A DNA stretch of 64,000 bases, taken from positions 744,001-808,000 of the forward strand of contig NZ_CP060725.1 of NCBI RefSeq assembly GCF_003797775.2, given 5' to 3'. The DNA comes from Sphingopyxis sp. OPL5 (lineage in GTDB: Bacteria; Pseudomonadota; Alphaproteobacteria; Sphingomonadales; Sphingomonadaceae). The notes under the pieces were generated by a model. It was not told the origin of the DNA, did no database searches, and saw nothing but the letters and a program-made list of their open reading frames with translations. Positions within the stretch are counted from its first letter, which is position 1, and each line of letters begins with the position of its first letter. A program made the translations under genes and the position numbers. Below are positions 47,697 through 56,487 of this stretch, piece by piece.

Positions 47697-48059
47697 ATGA
47701 GCACGATTGACCAGAGCCGGCTGCTGCAGATGCGCAGTTCGATCCTCAATCAGAACCAGGCGCTGCAACGCGCTGCGGGCCGCGGTGCGGCCGGCGGCGT
47801 CGACGGCGCCGACACGGGCGTCGGCGGCGCGAACCAGAGCGCCGACTTCGGTGCCGCTATCAGCAACGCGCTGCAGCAGGTGAACAACCAGCAGGCGAAG
47901 GCCAGCGACCTCAGCGAAGCCTATGAGCGCGGCGACACCCACGACATCGTCAGCGTGATGATCGAGCGGCAGAAAGCCTCGCTCGGCTTCGAGACGACGT
48001 TGCAGGTGCGCAACAAGCTGCTCTCCGCGTACCGCGACATCATGAACATGCCGGTCTGA
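47697..48059 (+). CDS. fliE: Flagellar hook-basal body protein FliE
   Basis: FliE links the MS ring to the rod. The 120-residue protein has a low-complexity Gly/Ala part in the middle. The family C-terminus follows: ISNALQQVNNQQAKASDLSEAYERGDTHDIVSVMIERQKASLGFETTLQVRNKLLSAYRDIMNMPV. It opens the long operon of 15 genes that runs to flhB. Confidence 0.92.
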   Translation: MSTIDQSRLLQMRSSILNQNQALQRAAGRGAAGGVDGADTGVGGANQSADFGAAISNALQQVNNQQAKASDLSEAYERGDTHDIVSVMIERQKASLGFETTLQVRNKLLSAYRDIMNMPV

Positions 48060-48063
48060 TCCG

Positions 48064-49713
48064 ATGGCCGAAGCCCAGATCCTCACCCCCGTCGACGACG
48101 GCAGCGCGAACCGCCTGCCCGTCCCCGTCATGGGCGGCCGCCTGGCCCCCGTGCAGCAGTTCATTCGTCAGCCCGCGGTCCAGCGCGCGCTGCCCGCGAT
48201 CGCCACCACCGCCGCGATCGGCATCGCCGCGCTCGCCTATTTCGCGACCGCCGCGGCGCCACAGACCCAATTGTTTGCCGGCCTGGCCGACGCCGACAAG
48301 TCCGCGGTCGCCGACGCGCTGACCGCGCAGGGCATCGGCCACACGATCGACCCCTCCACCGGCGCGCTCACCGTCGATGCCGACAAGCTGCATGCCGCGC
48401 GCATCGCGCTCGCCGGTCAAGGCCTGCCCAAAGCCTCGGCCGACGGCAGCGAGATGATCGGCGCGCTGCCGATGGGCGCGAGCCGCGCGATCGAAGGCGA
48501 AACGCTGCGCGGCGCCCGCGAGGCCGACCTCGCCCGCACGATCGAGGCGATCGACGCGGTCAAGGGGGCGCGCGTCCATATCGCCGCCGCCGAACCCAGC
48601 CTGTTCGTCCGCGAGGACAAGCCCGCGACCGCGTCGGTGATGCTGACGCTGCAGAACGGCCGCACGCTCAGCGACGGCCAGGTCCAGGCGATCCGCTTCC
48701 TAGTCGCCTCGTCGGTCCCCGGCATGAATGCCGAACAGGTGTCGGTGATCGACCAGCGTGGCGCGCTGCTGTCGGACTCGGCGACGTCGAGCGACATGCA
48801 GGCGTTCCAGCTGCAGACCCAGATGGAAGACCGTTTCCGCCGCGCCCTCGACAGCCTGCTCGGCCCGATGCTCGGCGCCGGCAATTACAGCGTCGAGGTC
48901 CATGCCGACGTCGATATGTCCGAAAGCCAGGCGACACGCGAAAGCTTTCCCGAAAACGACCGCGCGCTGCGCAGCGAGCAGGTGATCCGTTCGGTCAGCG
49001 GCCAGGGCAATGCCCCCGCCGTCGGCATCCCCGGCGCGTTGTCGAACCAGCCGCCGCCGGCCTCGACGCTCAATCAGACGCCGACGGGCGCCGCCCCAGC
49101 GACGACCGAAACCCAGAGCAACGAAAACGCCCAGCGGGCCTATGAAGTCGGTCGCGAGATTTCGGTGACGCATCGCCCGCAGGGCCAGCTTCGCCGCGTG
49201 TCGGTCGCGGTCGCGCTCAACCAGGGTAGCAAGGCGCTGAGCCAGGGCGACCTCGCCAAGATCGACAACCTGGTCAAGGGTGCGATCGGGTTCGACGCGA
49301 CGCGCGGCGATCAGGTCGCGATCGGCCAGCGTCCGTTCGCCAAGATCGAAGACGCCAGCCCGGCCTTTTACGAACAGGGCTGGTTCATGCCGCTGGTCAA
49401 GCAGGTCGGCGCGGTACTCGCCGCGATCCTCGCCTTCTTCTTCATCGGCCGCCCGCTGATCCGCTCGGCGAAGGCCAGGGCCGCGGCCCGCGCCGAACGC
49501 GATGCCGCGCTGGAGGAATCGCTGATGGCGAGCGCCGCCAACCAGTCCGCGCTGGGCGCCCCGCGCGCCGGCCGCGAAATCACCCTCGAAATGATCGAGG
49601 CGGCGCCGAGCTATGAAGCGCGCGCCAACCTCGTCCGCGAATTCGTCCGCCAGGATTCGGCCCGTGCCGCGATCGTCGTGCGCCAGCTGATGCAGGAGGG
49701 CGCCCGTGCCTGA
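48064..49713 (+). CDS. fliF: Flagellar MS-ring protein FliF
   Basis: FliF forms the ring in the inner membrane on which the motor is built. The 549-residue protein has membrane helices at about residues 45-65 and 450-470, with the periplasmic ring-building motifs between them (YFATAAAPQTQLFAGLADADKSAVADALTAQG, GARVHIAAAEPSLFVREDKPATASVML). The C-terminal tail that binds FliG is present. The last codons overlap fliG. Confidence 0.95.
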   Translation: MAEAQILTPVDDGSANRLPVPVMGGRLAPVQQFIRQPAVQRALPAIATTAAIGIAALAYFATAAAPQTQLFAGLADADKSAVADALTAQGIGHTIDPSTGALTVDADKLHAARIALAGQGLPKASADGSEMIGALPMGASRAIEGETLRGAREADLARTIEAIDAVKGARVHIAAAEPSLFVREDKPATASVMLTLQNGRTLSDGQVQAIRFLVASSVPGMNAEQVSVIDQRGALLSDSATSSDMQAFQLQTQMEDRFRRALDSLLGPMLGAGNYSVEVHADVDMSESQATRESFPENDRALRSEQVIRSVSGQGNAPAVGIPGALSNQPPPASTLNQTPTGAAPATTETQSNENAQRAYEVGREISVTHRPQGQLRRVSVAVALNQGSKALSQGDLAKIDNLVKGAIGFDATRGDQVAIGQRPFAKIEDASPAFYEQGWFMPLVKQVGAVLAAILAFFFIGRPLIRSAKARAAARAERDAALEESLMASAANQSALGAPRAGREITLEMIEAAPSYEARANLVREFVRQDSARAAIVVRQLMQEGARA

Positions 49714-50740
49714 ACTCGACACCGCGATCGGAACCGCACCCGCCAAGCCCGCCGTCGAGGGTTCGGCTGCCGCCGCGATCCTGCTGATGCTGCTCGACGA
49801 GAGCGACGCCGCGACGATCCTGAAGCACCTCGATCCCGATGAAGTGCGCCAGCTTGCCAAGGGCATGTTCGACGCCGCCAACGCCAATGAAGGACAGATC
49901 GAGCATGCGCTCGACCGCTTCGTGATGCGCAGCCGCGACGTCAGCGCGTTCAGCGTCGGCGCAGACACGCGCATCCGTACCGTCATCAACCAGGCCGTCG
50001 GCAACGTCCGCGCCGACAATATCCTCGCCGCCGTCGCGCCGCAGTCGAGCGCCGCGTCGCTCGAAATGCTGCGCTGGATGGACATGGACGCGATCAGCGG
50101 GCTGCTCGCCAGCGAACATCCGCAGGTCGGCGCGCTGATCCTGTCGGTGCTTGTCCCCGACATCGCCGCGCGTGCGATCGAAACGCTCGACGAAGGGCTG
50201 CAGGCCGACCTGGTGCTGCGCGCCGCGCAGCTGACCTCGGTCCCCGCCGCGGCGATCGAGGATCTGGAATCGGTGCTCGCCTCCGCCAATGTCGGCGGCC
50301 AGCGCGTCGCCAAGCAGCCGATCGGTGGCCCGAGCGACGTCGCCCGGATCATGAAGAAAATGTCGAAATCGGCCAGCGAGCGGACGATCCGCAATCTGAA
50401 AAAGGCCGACCGCCAGCTTGCCCAGACGATCGAGGAGGAAATGTTCATCTTCGAAAACCTGCGCGACCTCGATCTCAAGAGCCTTGGCACGATCCTGCGC
50501 GGCGTCGACGCGGCGCAGCTGTCGATCGCGCTTAAGGGCGCCGACGACGATATGGTCGACCTGTGCCTGTCGACGATGTCGCAGCGCGCGTCGGAAACGA
50601 TCCGCGACGAAATGGCCGAGATGACGATGGTCAAGCGCAGCGACGTCGACGACGCGCAAAAGAGCATCATGCAGATCGTGCGCCAGATGGCGGCATCGGG
50701 CGAAATCATGATCGCGGGTGCGGGCGACGATTATGTCTGA
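49706..50740 (+). CDS. fliG: Flagellar motor switch protein FliG
   Basis: FliG is the rotor part that meets the stator. The 344-residue protein has the N, middle and C domains: SAAAAILLMLLDESDAATILKHLDPDEV, EHPQVGALILSVLVPDIAARAIE, and the charged torque helix region near LRDLDLKSLGTILRGVDAAQL. The start is GTG at 49706, with AGGAGG upstream and eight bases of overlap with fliF. Confidence 0.95.
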   Translation: MPELDTAIGTAPAKPAVEGSAAAAILLMLLDESDAATILKHLDPDEVRQLAKGMFDAANANEGQIEHALDRFVMRSRDVSAFSVGADTRIRTVINQAVGNVRADNILAAVAPQSSAASLEMLRWMDMDAISGLLASEHPQVGALILSVLVPDIAARAIETLDEGLQADLVLRAAQLTSVPAAAIEDLESVLASANVGGQRVAKQPIGGPSDVARIMKKMSKSASERTIRNLKKADRQLAQTIEEEMFIFENLRDLDLKSLGTILRGVDAAQLSIALKGADDDMVDLCLSTMSQRASETIRDEMAEMTMVKRSDVDDAQKSIMQIVRQMAASGEIMIAGAGDDYV

Positions 50741-51329
50741 CCAGAGCTTCGCCCCCACCCCGCTCGCGCAGATCATGGCGCGCGACACCGGCTTTCGTCC
50801 GCTGTCGTTCGACCCGGCCGCGCGTGCCCGCGAAGCCGTGGCTGCCGCAGAACCGGTCGAGGTCGAGCCGGGCGAGGATCCCTTCGCCACGGGTCTCGCC
50901 GAAGGTCAGCGCCTTGCCGAGGCGGGCTTCGCGGTCGAACGCGAACAATTGCTCGCGCTGGTCGCGGGCGCCCAGGCCCTGCAGGACGAACCCAGCGAGG
51001 AACTGGCGCAGATGATCGCCGAGACCGTCGAGCGGCTGGTCCGCCAGATCGTCGCCGACGCGTCGATCGATGCCGAGTGGCTGAAGGAACAAGCCGAAAC
51101 CGCCGCGGCGCTGGTCGCCGAATGCGACAAGGCGCGCACCCTTTGGGTCCACCCCCAGGACGCGGCGCTGCTGATGGACTGCGCGCTCACGCTGCCGATC
51201 TCCGCCGACGCGGCGATGGTCCGCGGCACTGTCCGCATCGAAACTTCGGGCGGCTGGATCGAGCATGGCCGCGCCGTCTATCTGAATGAACTCCGCGCCG
51301 CGCTCGGCGGCGAAAGCGGTGCCGCATGA
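50733..51329 (+). CDS. fliH: Flagellar assembly protein FliH
   Basis: FliH regulates the FliI ATPase and docks it at the export gate. The 198-residue protein has a proline-rich N-terminal part and a helical C-terminal half with heptad-like spacing (GLAEGQRLAEAGFAVEREQLLALVAGAQALQDEP, ETVERLVRQIVADASIDAEWLKEQAETAAALVAEC). It is divergent in sequence, and the assignment relies heavily on its position between fliG and fliI. Its ATG overlaps fliG. Confidence 0.8.
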   Translation: MSDQSFAPTPLAQIMARDTGFRPLSFDPAARAREAVAAAEPVEVEPGEDPFATGLAEGQRLAEAGFAVEREQLLALVAGAQALQDEPSEELAQMIAETVERLVRQIVADASIDAEWLKEQAETAAALVAECDKARTLWVHPQDAALLMDCALTLPISADAAMVRGTVRIETSGGWIEHGRAVYLNELRAALGGESGAA

Positions 51330-52657
51330 CCCGCCGCATGGCCATGACCGCGCAGCAATTGCTCGCCCCCGTCGACCTCGGCAAGGCGAGCCCGCGCCGC
51401 ATCGGCACGCTTGTCGCGCACGAAGGCATCATGCTCGAGGTGTCCGGTTTCCCGCAGCCTTTGGGCAGCAACGTCCGCATCAAGTCGGCGGACAACGACT
51501 ATGTCTATGGCGAAGTGGTCGGCTTTCGCGGCCACCGCAGCCTCGTCCTCCCCTTCGACATGAACAAGCCGCTGGTCACCGGCGCGCCGGTCGAACCGCA
51601 TGGCGCCTCGTCGATGGTCCCCGTCGGCAAGGCTTTGCTCGGCCGCATCATGGACGCGCAGGGCAATCCGCTCGACGGCCGCCCGCCGGTCAAGTCGCAA
51701 TTCCTGTGGCCGCTCGCCGGGCGCAAGGTCAATCCGCTGCGCCGCGGCCGCGTGACCAAGGCGCTCAACATGGGCGTGCGTGCGATCAACGGGCTGCTCA
51801 CCGTCGGCGAAGGCCAGCGCGTCGCGATCATCGCGGGTTCGGGCGTCGGCAAGTCGGTGCTGATGGGCCAGATGATCGCGGGCACGGAATGCGACGTCAT
51901 CGTCGTCGGCCTGATCGGCGAGCGCAGCCGCGAAGTCAGCGACTTCGTCGAAACCAAGCTGCCCCCCGAGGTCCGCAAGAAGTCGGTCGTCGTCGCGGTT
52001 CCCGCCGACCATCCGCCGCTGCTCCGCCTGCGCGCCGCGATGCGCGCCACCGCGATCGCCGAGGCGTTTCGCGACGAGGGCAAGAAGGTGCTGCTGCTGA
52101 TCGACAGCCTGACCCGCGTCGCGCATGCGCAGCGCGAGATCGGCCTGACGCTGGGCGAACCGCCGACGATGAAGGGCTATCCGCCCTCGGTCTTCGCGCT
52201 GATCCCCTCGCTGTGCGAACGCGCCGGCATCGACAAGGAAACCGGCGGGTCGGTCACCGCGCTCTATACCGTGCTCGCCGACGGCGGCGACATCGACGAT
52301 CCTGTCGTCGACAGCGCCCGCGCCATCGTCGACGGCCATATCATCCTGTCGCGCACCATGGCCGAACAGGGCGTCTATCCCGCGATCGACGTCGCCCGCT
52401 CGCTGTCGCGGACGATGGTCGACTCGGTCGATGCCGAGCACAGCGCCGCCGCTGCACGCTTCCGCCAGCTGTGGTCGGCGTATGAAGAGAATCGCGACCT
52501 GATGCTGATGGGCGCTTACGTCGCCGGCGGCGATCCGGTGCTCGACGAAGCCATCGCCCGCCGCGCCGACCAGCTCGCCTATGTGTCGCAGCCGGCCAAG
52601 GCCCAAGTCGATTTTCAAACCTCCCGCCAGTCACTCGTTGAAGGATATATTGCATGA
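51326..52657 (+). CDS. fliI: Flagellum-specific ATPase FliI
   Basis: FliI powers or gates loading of export substrates. The 443-residue protein has Walker A GSGVGKS at residues 171-177, Walker B VLLLIDSLTR, and GEPPTMKGYPPSVFALIPSLCERAG. The whole fold matches F1-beta-like type III secretion ATPases. It overlaps fliH by four bases. Confidence 0.96.
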   Translation: MTRRMAMTAQQLLAPVDLGKASPRRIGTLVAHEGIMLEVSGFPQPLGSNVRIKSADNDYVYGEVVGFRGHRSLVLPFDMNKPLVTGAPVEPHGASSMVPVGKALLGRIMDAQGNPLDGRPPVKSQFLWPLAGRKVNPLRRGRVTKALNMGVRAINGLLTVGEGQRVAIIAGSGVGKSVLMGQMIAGTECDVIVVGLIGERSREVSDFVETKLPPEVRKKSVVVAVPADHPPLLRLRAAMRATAIAEAFRDEGKKVLLLIDSLTRVAHAQREIGLTLGEPPTMKGYPPSVFALIPSLCERAGIDKETGGSVTALYTVLADGGDIDDPVVDSARAIVDGHIILSRTMAEQGVYPAIDVARSLSRTMVDSVDAEHSAAAARFRQLWSAYEENRDLMLMGAYVAGGDPVLDEAIARRADQLAYVSQPAKAQVDFQTSRQSLVEGYIA

Positions 52658-53100
52658 CCTCTCGCACCGCGCGCCGCAAACGGATCATCCGCGTTCGTGG
52701 CGTCGAGCATCAGATGGCCGAAGCCAATCTGGCGCGGGCCACCAACGAACTGGCAAACCTGGTCGAGCTGTCGAAGCGGCTCGAAACGCTGCGCAGCGAC
52801 CTCGCCATGGCGAAGGGCGCAGTGGCCGGGCGCGCGCTCAACACGATCGGCGAACTCGGCATGCGGCTCGACATGGCGAAGGAAAATCTTGCCGCCCCGA
52901 TGGTGAGCGCCAGCGCCCGCCGCGACCAGATGGGGGCGCTCGCGCAGCGCGCCATGGTCAAGGAAGAATCGGCGGTTCGCCTGTACGAACGCGGCCGCAA
53001 GTCGGCCGAGCAGGAAATGGAACGCCGCAGCGACGCCAACCGCCCGCACCGCGCACGCGGCGGCATGCGGCTGCGCCTGATCGACGGCGGCGTCGCATGA
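52654..53100 (+). CDS. fliJ: Flagellar export protein FliJ (probable)
   Basis: The 148-residue protein is a helical, charged coiled-coil type (EANLARATNELANLVELSKRLETLRSDLAMAKGAVAGRALNTIGELGMRLDMAKENL). It is basic at both ends. FliJ acts with FliI as the gamma-like stalk of the export ATPase. Primary sequence gives little; position between fliI and fliK is the main ground. Its stop overlaps the fliK start. Confidence 0.75.
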   Translation: MTSRTARRKRIIRVRGVEHQMAEANLARATNELANLVELSKRLETLRSDLAMAKGAVAGRALNTIGELGMRLDMAKENLAAPMVSASARRDQMGALAQRAMVKEESAVRLYERGRKSAEQEMERRSDANRPHRARGGMRLRLIDGGVA

Positions 53101-54311
53101 TGGCCACCTTGCCGCAGACCTCGACCCCGGCACTGCCCTCGCTGCTCGCGGCGCTCGCCCCGGCGCAGGCTGTCGGCGCGGGCGAAGGCGGCGCATTCGA
53201 GCAACTCGTCGCGCAGCAGGCGCCGAGCGCGGCTGTCGCGACCGCCCCGGTCCTGTCGGCCGTCCCCGCCACCCTGGCTCCGGCCCCGCTCGCGGCGGTC
53301 GATGCACCAAGCGCCCAGCCCGCGCCCGTCGTCGCCGCTCCCGGCAAGCCCGCGCGCCCGATCGCCGCCGAGCCCGAGCTCGCCGACGCCGACGAAACCA
53401 GCGGCAAGGTCCCGGCGCCGACCGCCGACGCCCGCCCCGCCACGGACAAGGCGGTGGTCGCGGCGAACGAATTGCTCGCGACGCTCGCCCACTTCACCGC
53501 CGCCGCTCCCAAGTCGGCGGTTGCCAAACCGGTCGCCGGAGCCAAGGGCGAAACCGAAACCGGCGAAGAGGGTGAAGCCGTCACCGACGCCGCGCCGGTC
53601 GCCACGATGCTGCCGGCGCAACCGGCGGTCGAGACCCGCGCCGCCGCCAAGCCCGCAGTCGAAACGGCCCCGGTCGCGCCGCGCCGCGACGAGACTCCCG
53701 CGCTGCCGATGGCCGCGCCCAAGGCGCACGACGCCGCGCCGGTCCCGGTCGCCGCCTCCGCCGCCGAAACGCTGGCCGTAAGGCCCGCCGCCGAACCGTC
53801 GATGACCGTGCTGTTCGCCCAGCCCGCGACGCAGGCCGGTGCGGTCGCCGAAGCCGCCAAGCCCGTCGTCATCGCCGAGCGCGTGCTCGACCTGACCAGC
53901 GACGATGCCTGGATCGAACAGCTCGCGTCGGACATCGCCGCGACCAAATCGGCGGCGAACGACGTCAGTTTCCGCCTGATGCCGCGCCACCTCGGCCGAC
54001 TCGACGTGTCGATGATGATGGGCGACGACGGCGTCTCGCTGAAGCTCGACACCCAGCATGAAGCGACCGCGACGATCGTCACCGCGGCGCAGGTCCGCCT
54101 CGTCGACGACCTCCGCCAGCAGGGCGTGCGCGTCGCCGAGACGCAGGTGACCCACACGCCGACCGACGCCGGACGCCAGTCGCAACAGGGCCAGGGTCGC
54201 AGCCCGGCGCAGGATGCGGCGCATCTGATCGAAACCGCCACCGCGCATGACGCGCGCCCCGAAACCCGTGACCAAGAGCGCAGCGGCGACCGCCGCAGCC
54301 GCTTCGCCTGA
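53097..54311 (+). CDS. fliK: Flagellar hook-length control protein FliK
   Basis: FliK measures hook length and switches export specificity. The 404-residue protein has a long Ala/Pro-rich N-terminal ruler of low complexity (residues about 10-250). The compact C-terminal switch domain follows: FRLMPRHLGRLDVSMMMGDDGVSLKLDTQHEATATIVTAAQVRLVDDLRQQGVRV. A Gln/Arg-rich tail follows. The start is the ATGATG at 53097, overlapping fliJ. Confidence 0.87.
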   Translation: MMATLPQTSTPALPSLLAALAPAQAVGAGEGGAFEQLVAQQAPSAAVATAPVLSAVPATLAPAPLAAVDAPSAQPAPVVAAPGKPARPIAAEPELADADETSGKVPAPTADARPATDKAVVAANELLATLAHFTAAAPKSAVAKPVAGAKGETETGEEGEAVTDAAPVATMLPAQPAVETRAAAKPAVETAPVAPRRDETPALPMAAPKAHDAAPVPVAASAAETLAVRPAAEPSMTVLFAQPATQAGAVAEAAKPVVIAERVLDLTSDDAWIEQLASDIAATKSAANDVSFRLMPRHLGRLDVSMMMGDDGVSLKLDTQHEATATIVTAAQVRLVDDLRQQGVRVAETQVTHTPTDAGRQSQQGQGRSPAQDAAHLIETATAHDARPETRDQERSGDRRSRFA

Positions 54312-54325
54312 CGAGGAACAGAGTG

Positions 54326-54934
54326 ATGAGCAAGGACAAGACCGACGCCCCCGCACCCAAGAAGGGCAAGATGAAGAAGCTGCTGATGATCACCGTCGGC
54401 GCCGTGGTGCTGATCGGCGCCGGGGCGGGCGTGGGCATGTATTTCGGTGTCGGCATGGCCGCGCATGCCGCGAAGCCCGAGGATCATTATCCCAAGCTGG
54501 TCGTGCGCGATCCCTCGGCCGAACCCGCCGCCAAGGGCGAAGGCGACGAAGCCCCGGCGCCGAAGGTCGGTACCGTTTCGGTCCCGAACGACAAGTTCAA
54601 GGTCGATCCGCGCAAATATGAGATCACCTATGTTCCGATCGCCCAGAGCTTCACGACCAACCTCGCCGACGGGTCGGGCTTCCTGCAGATCGGGATCAGC
54701 CTGTCGACCTTTTACGACGGCAAGGTCGTCGCCAACGTCGCGCGCCAGGACGTCCCGATCCGTTCGGCGGTGCTGATGGTGCTTGCCGAGCAGGATCCGG
54801 CGCTGCTGTCCACTTCGCACGGCAAGCAGCAGCTGCAGCGCCAGCTGACCGGCGCGATCAACCAGGTGCTGCGCGACAAGGAAGGGTTCGGCGGCATCGA
54901 CAATGTCTATTTCACGAGCCTGGTGATCCAGTGA
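54326..54934 (+). CDS. fliL: Flagellar basal body-associated protein FliL
   Basis: FliL sits by the stators and tunes torque. The 202-residue protein has one N-terminal membrane helix (KLLMITVGAVVLIGAGAGVGMYFGVG). A periplasmic domain follows, with ITYVPIAQSFTTNLADGSGFLQIGISLSTFYDGKVVANVARQDVPIRSAVLMVLAEQD typical of FliL. ATG at 54326 and GTG at 54323 are both possible starts. It overlaps fliM. Confidence 0.9.
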   Translation: MSKDKTDAPAPKKGKMKKLLMITVGAVVLIGAGAGVGMYFGVGMAAHAAKPEDHYPKLVVRDPSAEPAAKGEGDEAPAPKVGTVSVPNDKFKVDPRKYEITYVPIAQSFTTNLADGSGFLQIGISLSTFYDGKVVANVARQDVPIRSAVLMVLAEQDPALLSTSHGKQQLQRQLTGAINQVLRDKEGFGGIDNVYFTSLVIQ

Positions 54935-55878
54935 CCACGAAGAGCAATCCCTTCAAGGCGCCGAAAGCGCCGGCCGCGAAGCCCGCACCCGAAGCCCCGG
55001 CGGACGACGCCAGGGCGTCGCTGCTGCTGCGCAAGGCCGAGGGCGGCTATGCCTTTCCGCTGCTCGACAGCGTCGCGAACCAGTTCGCGCGCAGCCTGCG
55101 CGACCTCGTCCGCGCGCTCGGCGCCCCGACGGTGCAGGTCGAGCGCGAGGCCGCCGAGGTCGTGCGCTTCGCCGACTGGACCAAGGCGTCGGCGCCGGCG
55201 ATCTTCTGGCGCTATCACGCGCCGCCACTGAAGGGTCCGATCCTGCTCGCCGGCGGACGTCCGCTGATCCTCCAGCTCGTCGACATCTTCTATGGCGGCA
55301 AGGGACAGCTCGGCGCCGAACGCGAAGAACTGACCGACGCCGAAGAGCGTTTCGCCGCGCGGCTCGGCCGCGACATGGGGCTGCAACTGACCGCCGCCTG
55401 GGGCGACAAGCTGGCGATCGCGCCCGAACTCGACTGCGTCACCGGCGATCCCGCCAAGCTCGCCGCGGTGCGCGCCGACGACGAACTGCTCGTCCAGCGC
55501 TTCACGCTGCGCGGCGGAAAGCTCGACGGCCGCACCATCACCTGCGCCTATCCCGTCGCGGCGCTGCGCGGCATCGCGGGCGCCGAACCCGCCCCCGAAG
55601 CGCGCGAAACCAGCCCCGCCGATGCGGCCTGGGCAGCGACGCTGGGCAGCGCGCTCAAGAGTGTGCGCCTTCCGGTGCGCTCGGTTCTGGCCCGTCCGGA
55701 AATTTCTTTGGTCAAACTGCTCGGTTTGGAGGTCGGTGATATCATTCCGTTAACCATTCCGCGCAATGTTCCGGTAACCGTCGCCGGCCGCAGTTTCGCG
55801 GTCGGCAGCATCGGCGAAGCCAATGGGAATGCAGCCATAATGATCGAGCATATCGAAAAAGGATCGGATCATGAGTGA
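54931..55878 (+). CDS. fliM: Flagellar motor switch protein FliM without the N-terminal CheY peptide
   Basis: FliM joins FliG and FliN in the C ring and normally binds CheY-P. The 315-residue protein has the middle domain (FPLLDSVANQFARSLRDLVRALGAPTVQVE, ILLAGGRPLILQLVDIFYGGKG) and the SpoA-like C-terminal domain (SVRLPVRSVLARPEISLVKLLGLEVGDIIPL). The N-terminal 35 residues are Lys/Pro/Ala-rich. They lack the conserved LSQxEIDALL peptide through which CheY-P binds in other bacteria. GTG at 54931, fixed by the fliL overlap, leaves no room for a missed upstream start. Confidence 0.92.
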   Translation: MTTKSNPFKAPKAPAAKPAPEAPADDARASLLLRKAEGGYAFPLLDSVANQFARSLRDLVRALGAPTVQVEREAAEVVRFADWTKASAPAIFWRYHAPPLKGPILLAGGRPLILQLVDIFYGGKGQLGAEREELTDAEERFAARLGRDMGLQLTAAWGDKLAIAPELDCVTGDPAKLAAVRADDELLVQRFTLRGGKLDGRTITCAYPVAALRGIAGAEPAPEARETSPADAAWAATLGSALKSVRLPVRSVLARPEISLVKLLGLEVGDIIPLTIPRNVPVTVAGRSFAVGSIGEANGNAAIMIEHIEKGSDHE

Positions 55879-56203
55879 CATGAGCGAAGGCGCCGGTCGC
55901 CGCGATCGCCGCGACGCCAAGGATATGGCGATGGCGCCCAATTTCGACCTGCTCGCGGGGGTCTCGCTGCGCGTTTCGGTCGAGGTCGGATCGACGAGCA
56001 TGACGCTCGCCGACCTGCTCGCGATGTCCGAGGGCAGCGTCGTCGAACTCGACCGCGCCGCGAACGAACTGCTCGACATCTATGCCAATGGCACGCTGAT
56101 CGCGCGCGGCGAGATCGTCAACGTCGACGGCCGTTACGGTATCCAGGTCGCCGAAGTGGTCGCCCCCGACCGCGGCCTCGCCGGTTTCGACCGGAGGGCC
56201 TGA
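55871..56203 (+). CDS. fliN: Flagellar motor switch protein FliN
   Basis: FliN completes the C ring and helps dock the export complex. The 110-residue protein is one SpoA domain after a 20-residue charged tail (NFDLLAGVSLRVSVEVGSTSMTLADLLAMSEGSVVELDRAANELLDIYANGTLIARGEIVNVDGRYGIQV). It overlaps fliM by eight bases and its stop overlaps fliO. Confidence 0.95.
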   Translation: MSDMSEGAGRRDRRDAKDMAMAPNFDLLAGVSLRVSVEVGSTSMTLADLLAMSEGSVVELDRAANELLDIYANGTLIARGEIVNVDGRYGIQVAEVVAPDRGLAGFDRRA

Positions 56204-56487
56204 TGTTCGAATATATCCTGCGCCTGCTGATCCTGCTGCCGCTCGTCGGCGGCATGGCGTGGGGCAGCCTGTGGCTGTGGAAAAAGGTCCAGATGGGGAC
56301 GCTCCAGCTGCCCGGGCAGGGCGCGAAACGGACGCGCGCGATCGAGATGATCGATGTGCTGCCGCTGGGTCCCGGAACCAAGCTGACCGTCGTCGAATTC
56401 GCCGGCCAGCGCATCCTGCTGTCGGTATCGCGCGGGGCGGTCACCCGCCTCGCCGACAACAGCCAGGGCGATTTCCATGTCGACTAG
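56203..56487 (+). CDS. fliO: Flagellar biosynthetic protein FliO
   Basis: FliO assists assembly of the FliP ring of the export gate. The 94-residue protein has one membrane helix (ILRLLILLPLVGGMAWGSLWLW) and a small cytoplasmic domain (RAIEMIDVLPLGPGTKLTVVEFAGQRILLSVSRGAVTRLA). The stop overlaps the start of fliP by eleven bases. Confidence 0.88.
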   Translation: MFEYILRLLILLPLVGGMAWGSLWLWKKVQMGTLQLPGQGAKRTRAIEMIDVLPLGPGTKLTVVEFAGQRILLSVSRGAVTRLADNSQGDFHVD

